From Salinimicrobium sp035607535 (GTDB lineage Bacteria > Bacteroidota > Bacteroidia > Flavobacteriales > Flavobacteriaceae), in contig NZ_JAYDZX010000015.1 of assembly GCF_035607535.1 (NCBI RefSeq), positions 1 to 64,000 on the forward strand: a stretch of 64,000 nucleotides of DNA, read 5' to 3'. The first letter of the stretch is position 1, and every line of letters begins with the position of its first letter. Position numbers and translations under genes: made by a program. The notes beneath the pieces are model-generated. The model made no database searches. It was not told the origin of the DNA and saw only the letters and a list, made by a program, of their open reading frames with translations. This document shows, piece after piece, positions 38,511 to 48,332 of the stretch.

Positions 38511-41500
38511 ATGGCTAGAAATAATGATAAGAATACAGTACAGAGGTTTAACAAGATCTCTATAGGTTTAGCTTCTCCAGAGTCGATTCTTGCCGAATCA
38601 CGCGGGGAGGTCTTGAAGCCTGAAACTATCAATTATCGTACGCACAAACCCGAGAGGGACGGGCTTTTCTGTGAGCGTATCTTCGGTCCTGTAAAGGATT
38701 ATGAATGTGCCTGCGGAAAGTACAAAAGGATCCGTTACAAAGGGATCGTGTGTGATAGATGTGGTGTAGAGGTGACCGAAAAGAAAGTGCGTAGAGACCG
38801 CGTAGGGCATATCAACCTTGTAGTTCCTGTTGCACATATCTGGTACTTCCGTTCTTTACCTAACAAAATTGGATACCTGCTTGGTCTTCCGTCCAAAAAA
38901 CTGGACATGATCATCTACTACGAGAGATACGTAGTAATTCAGCCGGGTATCGCCAAGAATGAGGATGGATCGCCGTTGAAGAAAATGGATTTCCTAACTG
39001 AAGAAGAGTACCTGAATATTCTGGATACCCTTCCGCAGGAAAACCTTTACCTGGATGACAACGATCCAAACAAATTCATTGCAAAAATGGGGGCAGAGTG
39101 TCTTATTGACATTTTGCAGCGAATAGATCTTGATTCTCTTTCTTATGAATTGAGACATAAAGCAAACAACGAAACTTCAAAACAACGTAAAACTGAAGCT
39201 CTTAAAAGACTTCAGGTTGTAGAAGCACTTCGTGATGCTAATAAGAACCGCGAGAACCGTCCCGAGTGGATGATCATGAAAGTAATTCCAATTATTCCGC
39301 CGGAATTGCGTCCATTGGTGCCGCTTGATGGAGGTCGTTTCGCAACTTCAGATTTGAATGACCTTTACCGTCGTGTGATCATTCGTAACAACCGTTTGAA
39401 GAGATTGATGGAGATCAAAGCTCCTGAGGTTATCCTTCGTAACGAGAAGCGTATGCTTCAGGAATCTGTGGATTCGTTGTTCGATAACACCCGTAAGTCT
39501 TCAGCCGTAAAAACCGATTCCAACAGGCCGTTGAAATCCCTTTCCGATTCCTTAAAAGGTAAGCAAGGACGTTTCCGTCAAAACCTGCTTGGTAAGCGTG
39601 TGGATTATTCGGCACGTTCGGTAATTGTTGTTGGACCAGAATTGAAGTTCTACGAATGTGGTCTTCCAAAAGACATGGCAGCCGAACTTTACAAGCCTTT
39701 TGTGATAAGAAAGCTTATCGAAAGAGGTATTGTTAAGACTGTGAAGTCTGCCAAGAAAATTATAGATAAAAAAGAACCTGTTGTTTGGGATATTCTTGAG
39801 AACGTGTTGAAAGGGCACCCTGTGTTGCTAAACCGGGCCCCAACCCTTCACAGATTGGGTATCCAGGCATTCCAGCCAAAACTTATCGAAGGAAAGGCGA
39901 TCCAGCTACACCCGCTTGCGTGTACTGCATTCAACGCCGACTTTGATGGTGACCAGATGGCTGTTCACCTTCCGCTTGGGCCAGAGGCTATCCTTGAAGC
40001 TCAGCTGTTGATGCTAGGTTCTCACAATATTTTGAACCCTGCAAACGGTTCTCCGGTTACTGTACCTTCTCAGGATATGGTTCTTGGTCTTTACTACATG
40101 ACAAAGGCCAGAAAATCGACTGAAGAAAGACCTGTAAAAGGAGAAGGCCTTACTTTCTACTCCGCAGAAGAGGTGAATATCGCCTACAACCAGAAGAGGG
40201 TTGAGCTTAATGCGATGATCAAGATTCGCACAAAAGACTTCAACGAAGCAGGAGAACTAGTATACCAGATCATAGAAACTACTGTAGGTAGAGTACTGTT
40301 CAACCAGGCTGTGCCCGAAAAGGCAGGTTTTGTGAACGAGGTACTAACCAAGAAGTCGCTTCGTGATATTATTGGTAACATCCTTAAAGTGACAAGTGTT
40401 CCCGAAACTGCGGAATTCCTTGACGCTATTAAGGAGATGGGTTATGGATTTGCATTCCGTGGAGGATTATCTTTCAGTTTGGGAGATATTATTATTCCGG
40501 AAGAAAAGCAATCTATGATTAACGATGCAAACGAGCAGGTTGAAGGTATTATAGGGAACTATAACATGGGTCTTATCACCAACAACGAGCGTTACAATCA
40601 GGTTATTGATATCTGGACTTCAACAAACGCAGGCTTAACGGAATTGGCCATGAAGCGTATTCGTGAGGATCAGCAAGGATTTAACTCGGTGTACATGATG
40701 CTTGACTCCGGGGCAAGGGGATCTAAAGAACAGATCCGTCAGTTGACCGGTATGCGTGGATTGATGGCCAAGCCTAAGAAGTCTACTTCCGGTGGTGGGG
40801 AGATCATTGAAAACCCTATTCTTTCTAACTTTAAGGAAGGTCTTTCGATCCTTGAGTACTTTATCTCTACTCACGGTGCGCGTAAAGGTCTTGCCGATAC
40901 AGCCCTTAAAACTGCCGATGCAGGTTACCTAACCCGTCGTTTGGTTGACGTGTCTCAGGATGTGATCATCAACGAAGAAGATTGTGGTACCCTAAGAGGA
41001 GTAGATGTTGCACCATTGAAGAAGAACGAGGAGATCGTAGAATCTCTTGGAGAGCGAATCCTTGGTAGGACTGCCCTTCATGATGTATACGATCCTTTGA
41101 CCAATGAGCTGTTGGTAGCTTCGGGTGTGGAGATCGATGAGGATATCGTGAAGAAGATCACCGATGCGCCTATTGAAAGCGTAGAGGTGAGATCGGCTCT
41201 TACTTGTGAGGCTAAGAAAGGAATATGTGTGAAATGTTACGGTCGTAACCTTGCTACCAATAAAACGGTACAAAAAGGTGAAGCCGTTGGAGTTGTAGCT
41301 GCCCAGTCTATTGGAGAACCGGGTACACAGCTTACCCTTCGTACCTTCCACGTGGGTGGTATTGCAGGAAACATTTCTGAAGAGAATAAATTGATCGCGA
41401 AGTTCCCCGGAATTGCAGAGATCGAAGACCTCAAGACTGTAAAAGGAGAAGCTCCAGATGGTAGTGAGGCAGAGATTGTGATCTCCAGAACTTCAGAATT

Positions 41501-42812
41501 AAAACTGAAAGATCAAAAATCCGGAATTGTGCTTAGTACAAGCAACATTCCTTATGGATCACAGATATTTATTAAGAACGGAGACAAAGTTTCCAAAGAC
41601 GAGGTAATTTGCCAGTGGGATCCTTATAACGGGGTCATCATTTCAGAATTTGCAGGTAAGATCAGATACGAGAATATCGAGCAAGGGGTGACCTACCAGG
41701 TGGAGATCGATGAGCAAACAGGATTCCAGGAAAAAGTAATTTCTGAAAGCCGTAACAAAAAGCTTATCCCAACCCTCCAGATTCTTGGAAAGAAAGATGA
41801 AGTAATTCGTTCTTACAACCTTCCTGTTGGGGCTCACCTTATGGTGGACAACGACGAGAAGATCAAGGTAGGTAAGATCCTGGTTAAGATCCCACGTAAA
41901 TCTTCCAAGTCCGGGGATATTACAGGAGGTCTTCCAAGGGTGACCGAGCTTTTCGAAGCACGTAACCCATCTAACCCTGCTGTTGTATCTGAAATTGACG
42001 GAGTTGTTTCCTTCGGAAAGATCAAGCGTGGTAACCGTGAGATCATTATTGAATCTAAACTTGGAGAAGTTAAGAAGTATCTTGTGAAGCTTTCTAACCA
42101 GATCCTTGTTCAGGAGAATGACTATGTGCGTGCCGGAATGCCACTTTCTGATGGTTCTGTAACGCCGGAAGATATTCTTGCTATCAAAGGACCAAGTGCT
42201 GTACAGCAGTATCTTGTGAATGAAGTGCAGGAAGTTTACCGACTACAAGGGGTGAAAATCAACGATAAGCACTTTGAAGTAGTTGTGAGACAGATGATGC
42301 GTAAGGTAAGGATCGTTGATCCGGGTGATACTATCTTCCTTGAGAACCAATTGGTACACAAGGATGATTTTACCGAGGAGAACGACGAGATCTTTGGAAT
42401 GAAGGTAGTCGAAGACGCCGGAGATTCAGAGAACCTGAAGCCGGGACAGCTCGTAAGTCCAAGAGACTTGAGAGACGAGAACTCTATCCTTAGAAGAGAG
42501 GATAAGAATCTTGTAACGGCAAGGGAAGTAATTCCTGCGACAGCGACTCCGGTACTACAGGGTATTACCCGTGCATCACTACAAACCAAATCATTTATTT
42601 CTGCAGCGTCCTTCCAGGAAACTACGAAGGTACTTAACGAAGCAGCCGTAAGTGGTAAGGTTGATGAACTTGAAGGACTAAAAGAAAATGTTATTGTTGG
42701 ACACAGAATCCCTGCCGGTACAGGTCTAAGGGAGTACGACCATATCATTGTTGGTTCTAAAGAAGAATTTGACGAAATGCTTGAGAAAAAGCAGGAAGTA
42801 AATTATAACTAG
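38511..42812 (+). CDS. rpoC: RNA polymerase subunit beta'
   Basis: A 1433-residue beta' subunit. Zinc finger CACGKYKRIRYKGIVCDRCG near the N terminus, catalytic NADFDGDQMAVH, bridge/trigger segments (QSIGEPGTQLTLRTFHVGG) and the second zinc site (CEAKKGICVKCYG). The ATG of MARNNDKN is used; a TTG-started extension lies within the heptamer spacer. Last gene of the block, followed by a strong terminator. Confidence 0.99.
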   Translation: MARNNDKNTVQRFNKISIGLASPESILAESRGEVLKPETINYRTHKPERDGLFCERIFGPVKDYECACGKYKRIRYKGIVCDRCGVEVTEKKVRRDRVGHINLVVPVAHIWYFRSLPNKIGYLLGLPSKKLDMIIYYERYVVIQPGIAKNEDGSPLKKMDFLTEEEYLNILDTLPQENLYLDDNDPNKFIAKMGAECLIDILQRIDLDSLSYELRHKANNETSKQRKTEALKRLQVVEALRDANKNRENRPEWMIMKVIPIIPPELRPLVPLDGGRFATSDLNDLYRRVIIRNNRLKRLMEIKAPEVILRNEKRMLQESVDSLFDNTRKSSAVKTDSNRPLKSLSDSLKGKQGRFRQNLLGKRVDYSARSVIVVGPELKFYECGLPKDMAAELYKPFVIRKLIERGIVKTVKSAKKIIDKKEPVVWDILENVLKGHPVLLNRAPTLHRLGIQAFQPKLIEGKAIQLHPLACTAFNADFDGDQMAVHLPLGPEAILEAQLLMLGSHNILNPANGSPVTVPSQDMVLGLYYMTKARKSTEERPVKGEGLTFYSAEEVNIAYNQKRVELNAMIKIRTKDFNEAGELVYQIIETTVGRVLFNQAVPEKAGFVNEVLTKKSLRDIIGNILKVTSVPETAEFLDAIKEMGYGFAFRGGLSFSLGDIIIPEEKQSMINDANEQVEGIIGNYNMGLITNNERYNQVIDIWTSTNAGLTELAMKRIREDQQGFNSVYMMLDSGARGSKEQIRQLTGMRGLMAKPKKSTSGGGEIIENPILSNFKEGLSILEYFISTHGARKGLADTALKTADAGYLTRRLVDVSQDVIINEEDCGTLRGVDVAPLKKNEEIVESLGERILGRTALHDVYDPLTNELLVASGVEIDEDIVKKITDAPIESVEVRSALTCEAKKGICVKCYGRNLATNKTVQKGEAVGVVAAQSIGEPGTQLTLRTFHVGGIAGNISEENKLIAKFPGIAEIEDLKTVKGEAPDGSEAEIVISRTSELKLKDQKSGIVLSTSNIPYGSQIFIKNGDKVSKDEVICQWDPYNGVIISEFAGKIRYENIEQGVTYQVEIDEQTGFQEKVISESRNKKLIPTLQILGKKDEVIRSYNLPVGAHLMVDNDEKIKVGKILVKIPRKSSKSGDITGGLPRVTELFEARNPSNPAVVSEIDGVVSFGKIKRGNREIIIESKLGEVKKYLVKLSNQILVQENDYVRAGMPLSDGSVTPEDILAIKGPSAVQQYLVNEVQEVYRLQGVKINDKHFEVVVRQMMRKVRIVDPGDTIFLENQLVHKDDFTEENDEIFGMKVVEDAGDSENLKPGQLVSPRDLRDENSILRREDKNLVTAREVIPATATPVLQGITRASLQTKSFISAASFQETTKVLNEAAVSGKVDELEGLKENVIVGHRIPAGTGLREYDHIIVGSKEEFDEMLEKKQEVNYN

Positions 42813-42840
42813 AAAAAAGGCCGCGAAAGCGGCCTTTTTT
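42813..42840 (+). terminator. rpoC terminator
   Basis: Perfect 12-bp stem (arm AAAAAAGGCCGC) with a GAAA tetraloop and a T8 run directly after the rpoC stop codon. Confidence 0.95.
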
Positions 42841-42847
42841 TTGGAGC

Positions 42848-42880
42848 AGACCTCAAAGGTTTTTAAAACCTTTGGGGTCT
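42848..42880. repeat. Palindromic intergenic element
   Basis: A 14-16-bp stem with minimal loop (arm AGACCTCAAAGGTTTT, one wobble) ending in TTTTTG. It resembles the elements at 153-187 and 212-240, and may act as a second terminator. Confidence 0.6.
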
Positions 42881-42951
42881 TTTTGTTCCTAGTCCGCACT
42901 CTTGAATCTTAACTTTTATTCCTACTTTTATGGTGAACTAAAAAATAACTG

Positions 42952-43281
42952 ATGAGCGATCAAAGTAATAACAATCCAAAAAAGTCAAAAAAAGGACAGA
43001 TCAATATAGAATTAGATGAAAAAGTAGCTGAAGGAACCTATTCGAACCTGGCTATAATTAATCATTCAGTTTCAGAATTTGTGGTAGATTTCGTGAGCAT
43101 TATGCCGGGCACGCCAAAAAGCAAGGTAAAATCCCGAATTATCCTTACTCCGCAGCACGCCAAGCGACTGCTAAAAGCTTTGGGTGACAACGTACAGCGT
43201 TTTGAAAAGGCACATGGAGAGATAAAGGAGTACGATCAACCTAACATTCCACTGAATTTCGGTCCAACGGGACAGGCTTAA
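42952..43281 (+). CDS. DUF3467 family protein
   Basis: A 109-residue soluble protein matching DUF3467: INIELDEKVAEGTYSNLAIINHSVSEFVVDFVSIMPG, then SRIILTPQHAKRLLKALGDNVQRFEK. The N-terminal 17 residues are polar (Ser, Asn, Lys). The family is small, widely distributed in Bacteroidota, without known function. It regularly occurs next to rpoC in flavobacteria as far as I recall; the adjacency here is separated by a strong terminator. Confidence 0.85.
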   Translation: MSDQSNNNPKKSKKGQINIELDEKVAEGTYSNLAIINHSVSEFVVDFVSIMPGTPKSKVKSRIILTPQHAKRLLKALGDNVQRFEKAHGEIKEYDQPNIPLNFGPTGQA

Positions 43282-43290
43282 CAAAACAAA

Positions 43291-43512
43291 ATGGAGCATT
43301 TTTCTTTTGTAGCTTTTTTGTGGCAGGTATTTATGTTTGGCCTTTTAGTGGCCTGGATGTATTTTCTGTATGAAATTGTTACATCAGAATTCAATGGGAG
43401 GGAAGGAATGTTATGGGCCCTACTGGTATTTTTCGTTCCCTTTGTTGGGCTTCTCGCGTATTTAGCCTACGGTAGAAATACCCGAACCGTTAAGAATAAG
43501 TACCAAAAATGA
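43291..43512 (+). CDS. PLDc_N-type small membrane protein
   Basis: A 73-residue protein with two helices (FLWQVFMFGLLVAWMYFLYEIV and MLWALLVFFVPFVGLLAYLAYGR), the layout of the short phospholipase-D-nuclease N-terminal (PLDc_N) family, which lacks catalytic residues when free-standing. Function unknown. It starts 9 bp after the DUF3467 gene, so they are probably co-transcribed. The stop codon overlaps a TACCAAAAATGACATTTTTT palindrome-like sequence. Confidence 0.75.
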   Translation: MEHFSFVAFLWQVFMFGLLVAWMYFLYEIVTSEFNGREGMLWALLVFFVPFVGLLAYLAYGRNTRTVKNKYQK

Positions 43513-43604
43513 CATTTTTTAAACCGCATACTTTTAACTATAGCCGAGCTGGATTAGAAGGATTAATTTTTCTTTCCCTTTTTTAAAGAAGGTTTAAATA
43601 ACAA

Positions 43605-44069
43605 ATGACTGAATTCAAAGTCAAAAGAACTACCGCCTCAGATCCTGATTTTGTAAAGCTCGTAAAACAGCTGGATGCACATTTGGCGGTAACCGATGGA
43701 GAGGATCATTCTTTTTATGATCAATTCAACAAGCTTACTACAATCAATCATGTAGTTGTTCTTTATGAAAATGAAATTCCAGTAGCTTGCGGTGCGATCA
43801 AACATTATGATCCCGAAACAGCCGAAGTAAAAAGAATGTTCACTAAAGAAGAAAGTAGGGGAAAAGGCATGGCAGGAAAAATTCTTTCAGAACTGGAATC
43901 ATGGGCCATGGAACTCAATTACAGGCGCTGGATTTTAGAAACCGGTGTAAACCAGCCCGAGGCTATAAAATTGTATAATAAATCCTGCTATCATAGAATT
44001 CCTAATTACGGCCAATATGCCGGGGTAGAAAAAAGTTTCTGCTTTGAAAAACTACTTCAGGAAAAATAA
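43605..44069 (+). CDS. GNAT family N-acetyltransferase
   Basis: A 154-residue single-domain acetyltransferase. The acetyl-CoA pyrophosphate loop is SRGKGMAGKIL, preceded by the strand AEVKRMFTKEE and followed by WILETGVNQPEAIKLYNKSCYHRIPNYG. Substrate unknown (protein N-terminus, amino acid or small amine). No neighbour suggests a pathway. Confidence 0.88.
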   Translation: MTEFKVKRTTASDPDFVKLVKQLDAHLAVTDGEDHSFYDQFNKLTTINHVVVLYENEIPVACGAIKHYDPETAEVKRMFTKEESRGKGMAGKILSELESWAMELNYRRWILETGVNQPEAIKLYNKSCYHRIPNYGQYAGVEKSFCFEKLLQEK

Positions 44070-44215
44070 AATTTAAGCGTTACCGTTTTCCTCCTCTTCT
44101 CAATTTTGATTCATTTTCCTTACCGTATAAATATTTCTTTTGAATTGTGGTTTTCCTCAGCACACACACGTTGATTTAACATTATCTTCACATCTCAATA
44201 TAACATCAGCTTTAC

Positions 44216-45409
44216 ATGCCTAAAATATTACTTCTCCTTCTCCTCTTGATGACATTTGCACACTCTCATGCCCAAAGCGACAGTCTGCAGCAAGAGATCC
44301 TCAACTATGAAGGAACAAAATCTCAGATAATCTCGAGGGGAAGAAGTCTCCTGCTTGACAAATTCCTCGAAGAAGACATGGAAAGGGTAAAAGCTATCAA
44401 AACTTATCTCATGCGGGAAGTAGAGAATAATGATTACCTGGCTATTTATCCCGGAGAGAACTGGCTTTTGCTTTACTGGACCGGGGAGTATGAGGAGCTT
44501 TTAAATGCCGTTATTAGTTTTGATGAAAATGCCATGAATAAACTAATACTGCAAATCAAGCCAGAGCACGATATGTTTTATGCCAAGGTGCAGCAAAAGA
44601 CATTTCTGAATAAACCTGTGCTAAAGTGGGAGATAGAACGATCCAAGCTCTCCGACGTAGATAAGGACTTTTTAGTGTTGTATCTTGAATATCTTCTTTC
44701 CAATCCCGAAGATTCAAACAATGAACAGGAGAGGATAAATAGCCTGGCAGATAATTTTATTGCAAAGCATCCCAATAGCGACTACATCGATTATGTAAAG
44801 GAAAATATTCGTTTTCGGTTCGTAGCCTCCAACTGGGGCTTGGCCTTTGAATTTTTCAGCGGATACGGCTTTCTTACTGGTAACCTCTCCAATAGCTTTA
44901 AAGACAATATTCCAATGGGTGTCGCCTTTGATGTGGAATATAAAAAATGGACGCTGTACCTGCGAAACTATATTGGCTTCAGCTCAAATAAAGAAGAACG
45001 TCCCTTTAATGGTGGAGTGTGGGAAAAAGATTCCCAGGTGAGAATATACCTGCCCGAGGCTGCTATTGGATACGCTATTGTCAATAATGAAAGGTTTAAG
45101 ATCTCTCCTTTTGCAGGCATCGGGGCAACCTCATTTGGCCCTACAGAATATGATATTGAAAAAGAGCCGGGAGTGGAAGAAGCCGGGCTGGATTTTACAA
45201 CCACCTACACTGCAGGATTTAATATAGATTATAAGCTCAACTGGGGTACGGGTTTGCTTGCTCCAAATAGTCCCAAGCACAGCTACTGGTTTATTAGGCT
45301 TAGATATGGTTTCGCTGCGCCACAATTTGGACAGGAATACTCCGGCGGCATGCACTATGTTACTATTGGACTTGGCGGCTTGTACAGGGGTTCAAAGCGC
45401 GAGCTCTAA
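44216..45409 (+). CDS. Secreted/outer-membrane protein, unknown
   Basis: A 397-residue protein with a signal peptide (about 1-19, ending SHAQ). The first half (30-200) is helical and charged, the second (205-397) consists of amphipathic beta strands (WGLAFEFFSGYGFLTGN, KWTLYLRNYIGFSS, FKISPFAGIGATSFG, YWFIRLRYGFAAP, MHYVTIGLGGLYRG), like a small outer-membrane barrel. No family recognised. The long helical front end in the periplasm is unusual for a simple porin. Confidence 0.65.
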   Translation: MPKILLLLLLLMTFAHSHAQSDSLQQEILNYEGTKSQIISRGRSLLLDKFLEEDMERVKAIKTYLMREVENNDYLAIYPGENWLLLYWTGEYEELLNAVISFDENAMNKLILQIKPEHDMFYAKVQQKTFLNKPVLKWEIERSKLSDVDKDFLVLYLEYLLSNPEDSNNEQERINSLADNFIAKHPNSDYIDYVKENIRFRFVASNWGLAFEFFSGYGFLTGNLSNSFKDNIPMGVAFDVEYKKWTLYLRNYIGFSSNKEERPFNGGVWEKDSQVRIYLPEAAIGYAIVNNERFKISPFAGIGATSFGPTEYDIEKEPGVEEAGLDFTTTYTAGFNIDYKLNWGTGLLAPNSPKHSYWFIRLRYGFAAPQFGQEYSGGMHYVTIGLGGLYRGSKREL

Positions 45410-45548
45410 TAGTAGCTAAGTTTCAACAGGCGATTTGAACAAGCTGAACATTCATGATCTAATCAATAGCCCTTAGACAGAACACTAATCCCTGCCGGAT
45501 TTCCCACTCCGGGGTATGTAATCGGGTGAGGGTTTTTTATATGGAACA

Positions 45549-45583
45549 AATACCTTCCAAAAATGTCACTTTTGGAAGGTATT
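45549..45583. terminator. Hairpin between convergent genes
   Basis: Perfect 14-bp stem (arm AATACCTTCCAAAA) with a 7-base loop, between the ends of a plus and a minus gene; T-runs are weak on both sides. The middle, CCAAAAATGTCACTTTTGG, resembles the AAAATGACATTTT palindrome core. Confidence 0.6.
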
Positions 45584-45607
45584 CCTGAATTAATATTTCG
45601 TTCGCTT

Positions 45608-47197
45608 CTATTTAAACTCCGACACAAAATGGAATTTCACATGCGGATATTTCTGCTGTGCCATTTGCAGAGAAAAAGCAGAATCTGCAAGGAAAACCAG
45701 CTGTCCCCGCTTATCGTGAGCAAGGAACTTCGATTTTACCCTTTTAAAGTCCTTGAATTCTTCGCTTTTTGGATCTTCAGGATCCACCCAACAGGCCTTA
45801 TGTACATTTAAGTTTTCATAAGTACACTTTGCGCCGTATTCGTGTTCAAGACGATATTGGATCACCTCAAACTGCAGGGCACCTACCGTTCCTATAACCT
45901 TTCGGCCATTGAGTTCCAGAATGAAGAGCTGTGCTACTCCTTCATCCATAAGCTGATCGATCCCTTTTTCCAGTTGCTTGGATTTCATAGGATCGGCGTT
46001 ATTGATGTACCGGAAATGTTCAGGTGAAAAGCTGGGGATTCCTTTGTAGCGTAACTCTTCACCTTCAGTTAAAGTGTCCCCTATCTTGAAGTTCCCCGTG
46101 TCGTGAAGTCCTACAATATCTCCTGGATAGGAAACATCAACGATCTCTTTTCTTTCAGCAAAAAAGGCGTTAGGGCTGGAGAATTTTAACTTTTTGTTGT
46201 GCCTCACGTGTAAGTATGGAGTATTTCTCTCAAATTTTCCCGAAACGATCTTCACAAAAGCTAAGCGGTCCCTGTGTTTAGGATCCATATTGGCATGGAT
46301 CTTAAAAACAAAACCAGTAAAATTCTCTTCGGAAGGTTCTACTTTGCGAACATCACTCTCCTTTGGGCGGGGAGGAGGGGCTATGTTAATGAAACAATCC
46401 AATAATTCTCTAACCCCAAAATTGTTTAAAGCCGAACCAAAGAAGACCGGCTGCAGATTTCCGGCCAAATAGGCCTCTTTATCAAACTCAGGATACACCC
46501 CCTGGACCAGCTCCAGTTCCTCGCGAAGGGTTCCTGCAGCTTTTTCCCCGATAAGTTTGTCGAGTTCCTGAGAAGCAAGATCGGAGATCTCTACTGTTTC
46601 TTCGATGTCTTTTCTTGGATCTCCGGTAAAGAGGTTGACATTTTGCTCCCAGATGTTATAGATCCCCTTAAAATCGTAACCCATACCAATGGGGAAACTC
46701 AGAGGTGTTACGGTAAGGTTCAGCTTTTGTTCGATCTCATCAAGAAGTTCAAAGGCATCTTTACCTTCCCGGTCCAATTTATTAATGAAAACGATCATTG
46801 GGATGTTGCGCATACGGCAAACTTCCACAAGCTTCTCGGTCTGCTCCTCAACCCCTTTGGCAACGTCGATCACCACGATCACAGAATCAACAGCGGTAAG
46901 GGTTCTAAAAGTGTCTTCAGCAAAATCCTTGTGCCCCGGAGTGTCCAGGATATTGATCTTGTTGTTTTTATATTCGAAAGCAAGTACAGAAGTTGCAACC
47001 GAAATACCTCTCTGTCGCTCGATCTCCATGAAGTCACTGGTTGCTCCTTTTTTGATTTTATTGGACTTCACAGCCCCGGCTTCCTGTATGGCGCCTCCAA
47101 AAAGCAGCAACTTTTCTGTAAGCGTGGTTTTACCGGCATCGGGGTGGGAAATGATCCCAAAGGTCCTTCTTCTCTTGATCTCTTCTTGAAATTTCAT
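45608..47197 (-). CDS. prfC: Peptide chain release factor 3
   Basis: A 529-residue GTPase that removes RF1/RF2 from terminated ribosomes. G1 SHPDAGKTTLTEKLL, switch I RGISVATSV, G3 DTPGHKDF, G4 NKLDREG, then domains II and III ending VKFHFVSEF. Length is standard (about 529). Preceded by a TATCTTTGCAGCC promoter. Confidence 0.97.
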   Translation of the reverse strand: MKFQEEIKRRRTFGIISHPDAGKTTLTEKLLLFGGAIQEAGAVKSNKIKKGATSDFMEIERQRGISVATSVLAFEYKNNKINILDTPGHKDFAEDTFRTLTAVDSVIVVIDVAKGVEEQTEKLVEVCRMRNIPMIVFINKLDREGKDAFELLDEIEQKLNLTVTPLSFPIGMGYDFKGIYNIWEQNVNLFTGDPRKDIEETVEISDLASQELDKLIGEKAAGTLREELELVQGVYPEFDKEAYLAGNLQPVFFGSALNNFGVRELLDCFINIAPPPRPKESDVRKVEPSEENFTGFVFKIHANMDPKHRDRLAFVKIVSGKFERNTPYLHVRHNKKLKFSSPNAFFAERKEIVDVSYPGDIVGLHDTGNFKIGDTLTEGEELRYKGIPSFSPEHFRYINNADPMKSKQLEKGIDQLMDEGVAQLFILELNGRKVIGTVGALQFEVIQYRLEHEYGAKCTYENLNVHKACWVDPEDPKSEEFKDFKRVKSKFLAHDKRGQLVFLADSAFSLQMAQQKYPHVKFHFVSEFK

Positions 47198-47214
47198 ACT
47201 CGTATTTAAGGCTG

Positions 47215-47222
47215 CAAAGATA
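47215..47222 (-). promoter_or_regulatory. prfC promoter -7 box
   Basis: TATCTTTG followed by CAGCC on the minus strand, 17 bp before the prfC start. Confidence 0.65.
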
Positions 47223-47312
47223 ATTATTTGATCGTGAAATTAATGATAACCAAAGCCACTCCTTTGGAGGCAATTCTAAACTCCCAAAAATGTGTTTTCC
47301 CGCCCGTTTTTG

Positions 47313-47320
47313 TACATTTG
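47313..47320 (+). promoter_or_regulatory. idi promoter -7 box
   Basis: TACATTTG 16 bp before the idi start. Confidence 0.6.
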
Positions 47321-47336
47321 AAGCTCAATTTTTGCA

Positions 47337-47855
47337 ATGAAAGAAGAACAAGTAATCCTGGTAAATGAAAATGATGAGCAGATAGGTCTTATGCCGAAGA
47401 TGGAAGCTCATGAAAAAGCATTGCTGCACAGGGCTTTTTCAGTCTTTATCTTTAATGACAAGAACGAGCTTATGATCCAGCAGCGGGCTTTGGGTAAATA
47501 TCACTCTCCCGGATTGTGGACCAACACCTGTTGCAGTCACCAGCGGGAAGGGGAAACTAACATAGAGGCGGGAAAACGTCGCCTACAGGAAGAAATGGGA
47601 TTTTCAACAGATCTTAAAGATACTGTTTCCTTTATCTATAAAGCTCCCTTTGACAATGGACTCACAGAACACGAATTCGATCATATTCTTGTAGGACACT
47701 ACAATGACGAACCCAATCTGAATCCTGAAGAGGCGCATGATTATAAATGGGTGAGTCTGGAAGAGCTTAAAAAGGATATGAAAGTAAATCCGGATATCTA
47801 TACTGCCTGGTTTAAGATCATCTTTGACAAATACTATAATCATATCAAACAATGA
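47337..47855 (+). CDS. idi: Isopentenyl-diphosphate delta-isomerase, type 1
   Basis: A 172-residue Nudix-fold isomerase that interconverts IPP and DMAPP for isoprenoids (quinones, carotenoids, undecaprenyl phosphate). The catalytic Cys and metal-binding His lie in WTNTCCSHQREGE, the Nudix-like helix in AGKRRLQEEMGF, and the second active-site region in HEFDHILVGHY. Its stop overlaps the queD start (ATGA), indicating coupled translation. Confidence 0.95.
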   Translation: MKEEQVILVNENDEQIGLMPKMEAHEKALLHRAFSVFIFNDKNELMIQQRALGKYHSPGLWTNTCCSHQREGETNIEAGKRRLQEEMGFSTDLKDTVSFIYKAPFDNGLTEHEFDHILVGHYNDEPNLNPEEAHDYKWVSLEELKKDMKVNPDIYTAWFKIIFDKYYNHIKQ

Positions 47856-48262
47856 GGGTTACCGTAAACAGAAAGGCTCATTTTAATGCAGCGCACCGGT
47901 TGCATCGCAAAGACTGGGATGACGAGAAAAATGCCAGAGTCTTTGGAAAGTGTAGTAATCCTAATTACCACGGCCATAATTATGACCTCATTGTAGCAGT
48001 TACGGGGGAGGTCGATCCCCGAACAGGTTTTGTAGTGAACCTTAAAGACCTGAAAAGATTGATATATGAAAAAATAGAAGTTCCATTTGATCATAAAAAT
48101 CTGAATCTCGAGGTACCCGAATTTAAGGACCTGAATCCCACAGCCGAAAACATTGCTGTAGTAATATGGAATAAGTTGAGAGCCGAATTGGAGTCGCATC
48201 TCGATCTGGAAGTCACCCTGTATGAAACTCCCCGTAATTTTGTTACCTACCGCGGAGAATAA
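47852..48262 (+). CDS. queD: 6-carboxytetrahydropterin synthase (QueD/PTPS family)
   Basis: A 136-residue T-fold enzyme. Zinc-binding His in NAAHRL and in the pair HGHNY, catalytic Cys in FGKCSNPNYHGHNY, and the substrate Glu in VTLYETPRNFV. It belongs to the PTPS/QueD family, which makes 6-carboxytetrahydropterin for queuosine/preQ0, though the CSNPNYHGHNY form is also that of eukaryotic-type pyruvoyltetrahydropterin synthases. No other que genes are next to it; the coupling to idi looks like shared expression rather than pathway. Confidence 0.9.
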   Translation: MRVTVNRKAHFNAAHRLHRKDWDDEKNARVFGKCSNPNYHGHNYDLIVAVTGEVDPRTGFVVNLKDLKRLIYEKIEVPFDHKNLNLEVPEFKDLNPTAENIAVVIWNKLRAELESHLDLEVTLYETPRNFVTYRGE

Positions 48263-48302
48263 AAAAATATTTCAAAACTGTTTTTTGAATTAAGAAATAG
48301 TG

Positions 48303-48310
48303 TAAATTCG
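48303..48310 (+). promoter_or_regulatory. Possible -7 box before 88-residue gene
   Basis: TAAATTCG, a one-base departure from TAnnTTTG, with a TTG 15 bp upstream (48285-48287) and 22 bp before the ATG. Confidence 0.35.
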
Positions 48311-48332
48311 CTGCTGAAAAATTACGCGTAAG

